DNA from: Pseudomonadales bacterium
GTDB lineage: Bacteria; Pseudomonadota; Gammaproteobacteria; Pseudomonadales; Ketobacteraceae
DNA length: 57,743 bases
NCBI GenBank assembly: GCA_002708905.1
Contig: PAPM01000031.1
Coordinates: 1 to 57,743 of the forward strand
Reading direction: 5' to 3'
In this document: in pieces, positions 43,113 to 50,562 of the stretch
Layout: each line of letters starts with the position of its first letter
Numbering within the stretch: position 1 is the first letter of the stretch
The notes under the pieces: model-generated
The model's database searches: none
Told to the model about the DNA's origin: nothing
What the model saw: only the letters and a program-made list of their open reading frames with translations
Program-made: the position numbers and the translations under genes

Positions 43113-45386
43113 ATGACGCGGCTTAAAGGGCCATTGCTCTTTGTCATCTCGCTGGCGGGTTATTGGCTGCTGGGGATCGCAGCAGGCTTGTTTGCCATTC
43201 CGCCCGGTTATGCCAGCCCGATCTGGCCTGCAGCCGGTTTTGCGCTGTTTATGGTGCTGGTGGTGGGTGTGCGCATACTGCCGGCGATCTGGCTGGCGTC
43301 CTTCCTGCTCAATCTGCGATTTTCCGGAGCATCTTACACCGAACCTTCCATGAGCTGGGGGGTGGCCGCCATCATTGCGGCGGGGGCCGCGTTGCAAACG
43401 GGAACAGCCTATTGGCTGGTGCGTCGCTTTACCTCGTTTCCCAACTGGTCCCGCAGTAGTGACCCGATTTTGTTTGCGGTATTGGGCGGGCCGGTCGCCA
43501 GCCTGGTGTCATGTTCGGTCGGTGTGGCGACGCTGTACGGCTTTTCAGTGGTAAGTATCAGTGAAGCGCTGCCCAACTGGATCAATTGGTGGGTGGGGGA
43601 TGCCATCGGCGTAATGTGCCTGGCGCCCTTGATCGTGGCGGTAAAAGGGCAAACCACCTGGTCTTCCAACACCCGTCTGACCAGTTTTGTTGCCATGTAT
43701 GTTTCGCTCGTTGTGGTGGCGAGTAGCAGCTTCCTCTACTTTCGGGGCGAGCACGAACAGTGGGTAGACAAAGTCTTCAGTGAACATGCTGCCGGGATGC
43801 ATCGCGCCATCAAGAAGCAATTGGACAGTATTTCCCACATTTCCCATACCCTGGTGGGTTTGTTCACCACCTTCGATCACATCAGCTACCCCCAATTCAT
43901 CCAATATTCCAATGAACTCTACGAGCATGTCCCTGGTACCCAGGCGTTGTCCTGGATCCCCATCGTGCCCCGTTCCGAGCGTTCCCGTTACGAACAACAG
44001 ATGGCGGTTCATTTGGGCAGCGAATACCACTTCAAGGAATTAAATCCCGACAAACAAATGGTGAGGGCGGGGCAGCGTGACCGGTACTATCCGGTTTATT
44101 ATATCGCCCCCTTGGAAGGCAACCGGCGCGCCCAGGGCTTTGATCTCGGCTCGGATGCCTCGCGGCTGGCCGCTATCCAGCATGCCATCTTTGATAACGA
44201 GATCGTGATCACCGAACCCATTACCCTGGTGCAGGAAAAAGGTAATCAGTTTGCGTTTTTATTATTGGTGCCGGTCATGCGTAATGGGGAGCCTATTGGG
44301 CTGATCTCCTGCGTTTACCGGGCGAAGGATCTGTTGGAGGCGGCTTTCAATACCCGCGATCTGGAACAGGTTTCGGTTGCCATTGAGGATGTGACCAATC
44401 CGGAAAACCCGATTCCGTTTTATCAGGACCTGGTCGTACCCACGCAAAAAAAACTGGTATTGGAACTCGAGTTCGGCGATCGACTGTGGCGCATTACCTA
44501 TTCCCCTGGTATCGCCTACATGCAGCGTACTCGCTCGTCATCGGTGTGGGTGGTGTTGGTGGCGGGGTTTGTGGCTGTATCTGTGTTTGGTATGGTGATT
44601 TTGATGGTGATGACGCAAAAGTCCACCGTGGAAAACGCCGTACAGCGCCAGACGGTGGAGTTGCAGCAGGCTCTGGACAAAGCCGAGAACGCCAGCCGCA
44701 TCAAGAGTAATTTCCTGGCCAGCATGTCCCATGAACTGCGCACGCCGTTGAACTCTATTATCGGCTTTAGTGTGAGAGCGCGGAAAAAACTGGAAGGCAC
44801 CGGCCATCATCGGGTGTTGGATTCACTGGGTCTGATTGAAAAGAATGGCCGCCATCTGCTGAACCTGATTAATGACATTCTGGATCTGTCGAAAATTGAA
44901 GAAGGCAAACTCCAGTTGGTGCGCACCCAGGTATCGGTAATAGAGGTGACGCGGGATGTGATTAATATACTTCAACCGTTAGCAGAGGAGCGCCAGCTTA
45001 CCATCTCGGTTGAGGCCGGAGACGTAACCACCGTGCTGGCGGATCGTATGCGATTTTCCCAGATTCTGATCAACCTGATTTCCAATGCCGTGAAGTTTAC
45101 GGAGCAGGGCTGTATTACCCTGCGCTACAGTCCTCAATACAATAATGGGCGCTCCGGTGTAAGCCTACAGGTGGAGGATACGGGTAAAGGTATCAGTGCG
45201 GATGACCTGAAGCGCCTGTTCCGTCGCTTTGAGCAACTTGGCAACGACTTTAATAACCAGTATCTGGGCAGCGGTCTGGGGCTGTCCCTGGTGCGGGAGC
45301 TGGTGGAAATGCACGGCGGGACCATTTCGGTTCAAAGCCGTCCTAATAGAGGCACTGTCTTCGAAATCTGGTTCCCGGACAGGTAA
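43113..45386 (+). CDS. MASE1-CHASE sensor histidine kinase
   Basis: A 757-residue sensor kinase. The first 210 residues are about eight membrane helices of the MASE1 type (GYASPIWPAAGFALF, WWVGDAIGVMCLAPL). Residues about 230-460 form a CHASE-type periplasmic ligand domain (LSWIPIVPRSERSRYEQQM), followed by a further helix and coiled coil. HisKA has H540 in MSHELRTPLNS, and the HATPase carries its N box (LINLISNAVKF) and DTGKGIS. No receiver domain or neighbouring response regulator is present, so it is an orphan kinase. MASE1-CHASE proteins sense unknown small ligands. Confidence 0.9.
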   Translation: MTRLKGPLLFVISLAGYWLLGIAAGLFAIPPGYASPIWPAAGFALFMVLVVGVRILPAIWLASFLLNLRFSGASYTEPSMSWGVAAIIAAGAALQTGTAYWLVRRFTSFPNWSRSSDPILFAVLGGPVASLVSCSVGVATLYGFSVVSISEALPNWINWWVGDAIGVMCLAPLIVAVKGQTTWSSNTRLTSFVAMYVSLVVVASSSFLYFRGEHEQWVDKVFSEHAAGMHRAIKKQLDSISHISHTLVGLFTTFDHISYPQFIQYSNELYEHVPGTQALSWIPIVPRSERSRYEQQMAVHLGSEYHFKELNPDKQMVRAGQRDRYYPVYYIAPLEGNRRAQGFDLGSDASRLAAIQHAIFDNEIVITEPITLVQEKGNQFAFLLLVPVMRNGEPIGLISCVYRAKDLLEAAFNTRDLEQVSVAIEDVTNPENPIPFYQDLVVPTQKKLVLELEFGDRLWRITYSPGIAYMQRTRSSSVWVVLVAGFVAVSVFGMVILMVMTQKSTVENAVQRQTVELQQALDKAENASRIKSNFLASMSHELRTPLNSIIGFSVRARKKLEGTGHHRVLDSLGLIEKNGRHLLNLINDILDLSKIEEGKLQLVRTQVSVIEVTRDVINILQPLAEERQLTISVEAGDVTTVLADRMRFSQILINLISNAVKFTEQGCITLRYSPQYNNGRSGVSLQVEDTGKGISADDLKRLFRRFEQLGNDFNNQYLGSGLGLSLVRELVEMHGGTISVQSRPNRGTVFEIWFPDR

Positions 45387-45404
45387 ATTCGGTCATATGC
45401 TACT

Positions 45405-45454
45405 CAAATAGGCCAAAATGGGATGCAAAAACGGCCTATTTGATGCCTTTTTTT
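45405..45454 (+). terminator. Likely terminator after the histidine kinase gene
   Basis: CAAATAGGCC (45405-45414) pairs perfectly with GGCCTATTTG (45433-45442), with an 18-base loop, and ATGCCTTTTTTT follows at once. Confidence 0.7.
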
Positions 45455-45526
45455 GCCCTGCCTGCCAATGCTGCCTAATATTCTGCTCACAGTAAGCACT
45501 CGAATGAATCAGTTAGAGGACATGGC

Positions 45527-46696
45527 ATGCAGAAGTTACCCCGCGATAAGAACAACGACTATACCGTCGAAATGGCGCAGCAGCGGCGTCAGGTGGTGAC
45601 CTCGGAAACCGGGGCCAGCCTGCAGCACGTGGGGTCTTATTCCTTTGATCCGGCGGTGTTGCCGGGCAATATTGAGAACTTTTCCGGCGTGGCCCAAATT
45701 CCTCTGGGCTTCGCCGGCCCGGTGTTGGTAAATGGGGAGCATGCCCAAGGGCAATTCTATGTGCCCATGGCTACCTCGGAAGGCACGCTGCTGGCCAGTT
45801 ACAGCCGAGGAATGCGTCTGACCCGGGAAGCCGGTGGTATCAAAACCACCGTCATCGACGATGCCATGCAGCGGGCGCCCGTATTTGTGTTTGAGGATGC
45901 CCGCGCGGCCCTGCGCTTCGGCCAATGGGTGGAGGAAAACTTCGAAGCCATCAAAGCCAAGGCGGAAGAAACCACATCTTCCGGTAAGCTGCGCAACATC
46001 GAGCAGTATGCGGTAGCAAAAATGCGTTGGTTGCGTTTCAACTTTACCTGTGGCGACGCGGCGGGCCAAAACATGGTGAGCAAAGCCACCCGTCATGCCT
46101 GCATGTGGATGATTGACCAGGGCATTCCCGGCTTGGAAAACTTTACCCTGGCCGCTAACTTCGATACGGATAAAAAGCATTCCTTTGTCAACAGCCTGCA
46201 CACCCGCGGCAAGCGTGCGGTGGCGGAAGTTACCCTGCCGGCAAAGCTGGTACAGGACATCATGCACACGACCCCGGAAGACCTGTTCCGCCAGCGCCAG
46301 TATTCCAATATGGGAGCCTTGATGGCGGGCTCAGTGTGTAACGGGGCCCACTATGCCAACGGTATCACTGCCATGTTCATTGCCTGTGGGCAGGATGTGG
46401 CAAACGTGGCGGAGTCTTCGGCCGGTTTTAATTACAGCGAAATCACGCCGGAAGGGGACTACTACTTCTCTACCACGATTCCTTCCTTGGTGGTGGCAAC
46501 CTATGGTGGTGGAACCGGCTTGCCCACCCAGAAAGAATGCCTGGATGTGTTGGGTTGTTATGGCAAAGGTGGGGTGTATAAATTCGCGGAGATAGTGGCC
46601 GCCACGGTGCTCTGCGGTGAGCTGTCCCTGGCCGCAGCCATTGTGGCGGATGAGTGGGTGTCCAGCCACGATACCTACGGACGTAACCGTCCTTAA
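45527..46696 (+). CDS. Hydroxymethylglutaryl-CoA reductase
   Basis: A 389-residue HMG-CoA reductase, which interconverts HMG-CoA and mevalonate with NAD(P)H. Segments match the catalytic core: ENFSGVAQIPLGFAGPV, the E85 motif PMATSEGTLLAS, the lysine motif GDAAGQNMVSKAT, the aspartate motif CGQDVANVAES and the C-terminal histidine in SSHDTYGRN. Length and motifs look class I-like. The enzyme is uncommon in gammaproteobacteria, which normally make isoprenoids by the MEP route. No other mevalonate-pathway gene is in the window. A 42-base copy of its 3' part lies at 49095-49136. Confidence 0.9.
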   Translation: MQKLPRDKNNDYTVEMAQQRRQVVTSETGASLQHVGSYSFDPAVLPGNIENFSGVAQIPLGFAGPVLVNGEHAQGQFYVPMATSEGTLLASYSRGMRLTREAGGIKTTVIDDAMQRAPVFVFEDARAALRFGQWVEENFEAIKAKAEETTSSGKLRNIEQYAVAKMRWLRFNFTCGDAAGQNMVSKATRHACMWMIDQGIPGLENFTLAANFDTDKKHSFVNSLHTRGKRAVAEVTLPAKLVQDIMHTTPEDLFRQRQYSNMGALMAGSVCNGAHYANGITAMFIACGQDVANVAESSAGFNYSEITPEGDYYFSTTIPSLVVATYGGGTGLPTQKECLDVLGCYGKGGVYKFAEIVAATVLCGELSLAAAIVADEWVSSHDTYGRNRP

Positions 46697-46707
46697 TCTT
46701 TCATGGC

Positions 46708-46757
46708 CCTGCATTGCCAGCTCGTGTTGGTAATGCAGGCGGTAGTATTCTTCTATT
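46708..46757 (+). terminator. Possible terminator after HMG-CoA reductase
   Basis: CCTGCATT (46708-46715) pairs with AATGCAGG (46732-46739), extended by a CCA/TGG pair, and a T-rich stretch follows after 15 bases. It lies between two convergent genes. Confidence 0.45.
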
Positions 46758-46761
46758 TTAA

Positions 46762-49068
46762 TTAATCACTAAGCTCAGCGAATAAAAGATCGTTCTGAAG
46801 CTTGATATCGTTTGGTGCCATTGCGGCAGCTTTTTTCAGTAAACTTATGCCTCGTTCTCTATACCCACTTTTTAACAGCGCAACACCGTAGGTATGGATG
46901 ATTTGCCAACTGTCAGGCTCCAGGGTATAAGCTCTTTCTGCAAATTTCAGGGCCCGTGGGTCATCAATTTCAATATAACGCCACGCCAGGTTATTCAATA
47001 TCAATGGTTGATCTGGAGAGATGCGTATCAATGTCTCGTACTGCTCCATTGCCATCGAGAAGTCTTTTCTTTCATCATATGCGAATTCTGCCAGGGCCAA
47101 GATAACGGCAGTACTCTCAGGATGCTTTTCAAAAGCATACTCCAGAAGAGTGCGGGCTTCATTCGGTTTGTTCTCAGCAATATCGAGTTTGGCTAACCCT
47201 AACAATATGTTTACGTTGTCGGGAGCAAGCCCGATTGCTTCGTTATAAGATTCTCTTGCTTGATTATAATTGCCAGTTGCATGGTGGCACATGGCCTTGA
47301 GTAATAGCGCTTTCCAATTATCCGGGGAAATTGCTAACGATTTACTGATATTTTCATTTGCAGCAACAAAGTCTCTTTGTTGGTATAGTTTTAGGGCGTC
47401 TCTCAGATAAAGTGTACTTTCGATTTGTAAAGCAATGTCGATGCCGTTTTCAGATCTATTGAGTTTTTGAATAATGGCATGGACATTGTCGCTGCTGCCG
47501 TGTCTGAGCTCTATTTCCGCGAGTATGGCCAGGCCATAAATGCTGTCTGGGTCCTTGTTGAACACCCTTTGCAAAGCGAATCGGGCATCGTTTGTTCTAT
47601 TTTGCAGAATGTCCAGAAGCGCCAACTGAACAGCAGGTTGCGTGTCATTAGGCCTAATATCCTCGGCTGTTACAAACGCCCGGCGGGCTCGAATGTAGTC
47701 ACCCTGCGCTTTCTTGAGCCAACCCATCAACATATAAGCTTCCCAGTTTCTCTGCTCCTCATCAATGATGGTGTCCAGAAGCTCCTCCGCCTGAAGGTAT
47801 TCGTTGTTTATCATTAATGCGCGCGCCAAAACCAAATTGTCTTTATTGTAGTTGTCGCTTGTCGGAATTATTTCTTGCAGCTTTTTTATGGCGTCTGCAG
47901 TCTCGTTATGAAAAAGATCGTCTATCGCAAGGCGGGTCGTATATTCAAAACCGATTTGTTCGCCTTCCTTGAATAAATTCTCAGCATACGGGTAAAAAGT
48001 AAAAGGAACGGCTACTAATCCAAATACGGCAGCGTATATGCTCAGTTTGGAATCGCGTGGTTTAATGCCATCCTCCGGTTGTGGATGATTCAGACTTGCA
48101 TGAGCTTTGTCTTTTTCACCTAATGAATGGCCAATATAAAAAATGATAACTAAACCAATTGCGAAAATTATCCAGCCAGTAACTGAAATTAGCAGTGGGT
48201 CAGGATCGCCATTACTAATATATTGGTAGTAACTTATGATTACCCATATTCTAAATGAATTTAGAGTTATACAGAAAATACATGAGCAGATAACAAAAAT
48301 GATCTTTGTATGAATGTTCTTGAAATAGAGGTACGAAAAGAGGGTCGATATGGTTAAAGTGGCTAGTAAGTAGGATAACCCGCTACCTTGAGGGCCTACG
48401 TCCCATCTTCTACTCTCAGTTTGGATGAAGGTTAGTTCTTTCGTGATTTCTAATCCACTGGCCAGTAATAGCCCGGAAGAAAATTCCGCCGAGAAAACCA
48501 TTAGTAGATTTTTAATAAACGGGTCAAAGGGTATAGAAAAAAATAGGAAAGCGAGCGGAAACAAAATTGATTTTGCGATTTCTGCGCCGAGGAATATTGG
48601 AACCGATAAAAGTATGATGCTGAGAGTTAAATAGTCCTGAAGTGTCGGAAGGTCTTTCGTTCCGCAAAATACCCATGCTATAGATGCAAAGAATACAGCG
48701 ACAAACCAGATGTAACTGCTTCTTGGTCTTATTTCTTTTAATTCACTACGTTTTAGCCATATCAAGTAACCGGATATTAACAGAATCAAAGGGCCGTGAG
48801 AAAAGTTATCATCACTTAGCCAAGATCCTACGATACGGCTTACGGAACCCCCAAAAGCAAAACATACGACTACGATGTAGATGCATAGAAGTGAAATCTT
48901 CTTTATCCAGGGGTTATTGCTAAAAGCGGACAGCATTGTTTTGACAATCATATTAATTGCAAGTCTGATTATATTTGGTAAATGGCCAGTAACTCGGCTA
49001 GATAAATATGTTGATTGATATCGAATAAACACTAAACACTGCGAGTTATCAAGGTTATTCAACATCAA
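46762..49068 (-). CDS. Exosortase-like membrane protein fused to TPR repeats, catalytic residues missing
   Basis: A 768-residue protein. Residues about 55-330 match the exosortase (EpsH-like) fold: DDNFSHGPLILLISGYLIW, SIPFDP, WDV then GSGLSYLLATL, N270-S-F-R273 and GWIIF. In active exosortases the motif is ACSG; here it is QGSG, with G228 (codon GGT at 48385-48387) in place of the nucleophile Cys. The usual His a few residues before GW is also absent, while R273 is kept. Residues about 380-765 are TPR repeats. The gene is clearly richer in A and T than its neighbours. No PEP-CTERM target was seen. Starts at M40 or M45 are also possible. Confidence 0.8.
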   Translation of the reverse strand: MMLNNLDNSQCLVFIRYQSTYLSSRVTGHLPNIIRLAINMIVKTMLSAFSNNPWIKKISLLCIYIVVVCFAFGGSVSRIVGSWLSDDNFSHGPLILLISGYLIWLKRSELKEIRPRSSYIWFVAVFFASIAWVFCGTKDLPTLQDYLTLSIILLSVPIFLGAEIAKSILFPLAFLFFSIPFDPFIKNLLMVFSAEFSSGLLLASGLEITKELTFIQTESRRWDVGPQGSGLSYLLATLTISTLFSYLYFKNIHTKIIFVICSCIFCITLNSFRIWVIISYYQYISNGDPDPLLISVTGWIIFAIGLVIIFYIGHSLGEKDKAHASLNHPQPEDGIKPRDSKLSIYAAVFGLVAVPFTFYPYAENLFKEGEQIGFEYTTRLAIDDLFHNETADAIKKLQEIIPTSDNYNKDNLVLARALMINNEYLQAEELLDTIIDEEQRNWEAYMLMGWLKKAQGDYIRARRAFVTAEDIRPNDTQPAVQLALLDILQNRTNDARFALQRVFNKDPDSIYGLAILAEIELRHGSSDNVHAIIQKLNRSENGIDIALQIESTLYLRDALKLYQQRDFVAANENISKSLAISPDNWKALLLKAMCHHATGNYNQARESYNEAIGLAPDNVNILLGLAKLDIAENKPNEARTLLEYAFEKHPESTAVILALAEFAYDERKDFSMAMEQYETLIRISPDQPLILNNLAWRYIEIDDPRALKFAERAYTLEPDSWQIIHTYGVALLKSGYRERGISLLKKAAAMAPNDIKLQNDLLFAELSD

Positions 49069-49094
49069 TATTTAAAATACCCTTTAACGGGCAA

Positions 49095-49136
49095 TATGGT
49101 AAAGGCGGGGTGTATGAATTCGCTGAGATCGTGGCC
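49095..49136 (+). pseudogene. Remnant of a second HMG-CoA reductase 3' end
   Basis: Fourteen codons read YGKGGVYEFAEIVA, against YGKGGVYKFAEIVA encoded at 46559-46600 in the intact gene. Of 42 bases 37 match, and four of the five differences are silent. The remnant runs into TTAATC, which forms the stop of the reverse-strand gene at 49137. The intact reductase also ends in CCTTAATCTT. Confidence 0.85.
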
Positions 49137-50345
49137 TTAATCTTCTTTGCGTTGGGATCTTTGAGCAGCGGTGTACTCTTCCAATTGGTCCACCAGTTGT
49201 TCCAGTAGGGTTTTGGGCCCGTCCTTGTTATCCTGATTTGCCAGCTCCTGCTGGCGATCCAGACGGGATTGGCGGGCCATGTTGATCTGCTGCATCAGGT
49301 TGTCCAGGTCCTGGGTATCTGATGCTTCCTCTTGGGGGATGTTATCGCTGGGGGCGGCGAAAGCACGTTCCAAACGTTGTTCAGCCAGGGGATCACGATT
49401 GGTAAGGTCAATCTGTTGTGTGCTGCCCACGGAACCGTCGTTGCGAATGAAGATACCAGTGGCGCGGGCCATTCCCCGTTCCTGATTCAGGTGATCAGTG
49501 ATACGGAAGGGGGTGGCAACAGATTCGACGCTGATGGCGGCGATGTCGAAGTCGGTCAGTTTGCGCAGGGCGTCATTGCCTTCACTGTCCTTTTCAAAGA
49601 TCTGCAGTTGGGAGAAAACGCTGTCGCCGGAATCGATAAAACCATTGCCGTCTTCATCCAATGCGGCCAGCTCGGCAAAACCATCCCCGGATTCGGCACC
49701 GAACAGTTCGCTGCCACTGTTTATGATGCCATCGCCATTTTTGTCCCAGGCCAGGAAGCCGCTGCCGGTGCCGGTAAACGACACCATCTCATCAACACCG
49801 TCACTATTCTGGTCAAATGCATAGGCCTGGTCGCTGAAGTTATTGAAGCCGCCGCCATAATTGATAATCAATGGGTCCGTGCGACCGGAGATTCGCTCAG
49901 CATATTCCCCCTGTGCAAGCTCCAATATGAAATTACTGCCGCTGCTGGCCGAAAACTGAAACTGAATGGCTTCGTCATCGCAAGTCTGTACCGTTCCATT
50001 AATCGTTACCTGGGTAAACTGACTTTCCTGATAACGATGGTAGAAACTGGACGTCACAATGCCCGTTGTAGCGTTTTCGCTGAGCTCATTAAAAACGACT
50101 TTGCTGTTATAAAAGCGGGTAAATTGTGCCTGCTCACTCAACTGTTGTTGATAGGTGGTGGTGCCGTCGCTGGAGTAGAGATTGATAGATTGCCATTGGT
50201 TTGAATTGAGGAAAATGTGGGTATCGCTTCCGGAATCTGTGATCGAGGGATTATCTGGGGTATTGGCATTGGTCCGTTCGGAAACCTGCTGTAATTGCCT
50301 GCTGTGCTGCGCATTGAAGGACAGACAGGATTCGCTGATCTTCAC
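49137..50345 (-). CDS. Calcium-loop (EF-hand/VCBS-like) protein of unknown function
   Basis: A 402-residue protein without a clear signal peptide. Residues about 170-245 hold three acidic loops of the D-x-[DN]-x-[DN]-G type: DQNSDGVDE, DKNGDGIINSGSELFG and DEDGNGFIDSGD. These are typical of calcium-binding repeats in secreted or surface proteins. The C-terminal third is charged and helical, with many Gln. The family is seen in Pseudomonas- and Marinobacter-like genomes but has no known role. It may be exported without a cleavable signal, which is inference. Its stop touches the HMG-CoA reductase remnant. Confidence 0.6.
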   Translation of the reverse strand: MKISESCLSFNAQHSRQLQQVSERTNANTPDNPSITDSGSDTHIFLNSNQWQSINLYSSDGTTTYQQQLSEQAQFTRFYNSKVVFNELSENATTGIVTSSFYHRYQESQFTQVTINGTVQTCDDEAIQFQFSASSGSNFILELAQGEYAERISGRTDPLIINYGGGFNNFSDQAYAFDQNSDGVDEMVSFTGTGSGFLAWDKNGDGIINSGSELFGAESGDGFAELAALDEDGNGFIDSGDSVFSQLQIFEKDSEGNDALRKLTDFDIAAISVESVATPFRITDHLNQERGMARATGIFIRNDGSVGSTQQIDLTNRDPLAEQRLERAFAAPSDNIPQEEASDTQDLDNLMQQINMARQSRLDRQQELANQDNKDGPKTLLEQLVDQLEEYTAAQRSQRKED

Positions 50346-50562
50346 AATCTACTCCAACCTAATTTGGTTTTACCAGAACTGACAATGAGTATGGTATTCA
50401 CTGTGCCATCACTATGGTATCGGCCTGGAGCTGACGCCCTTTAAGTTAAAAAAGATCTGTAACCCGCTCCCTGAAATGGACGTTGGATATATGGGTATCG
50501 CTGCATCCGAGACGTCTCACCTGGTTACCCTGCAGTGAAATCCTTGCCGATGTCAGAAACAT

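Noticed and set aside
46762-49068. A classic active exosortase
   Set aside because: The Cys of ACSG is Gly and the following His is missing, so an active protease/transpeptidase call is not supported.
50447-50562. A short frame (38 codons, reverse strand) starting right after the feoB stop, considered as feoC
   Set aside because: The sequence shows no FeoC winged-helix pattern and is about half the expected length.
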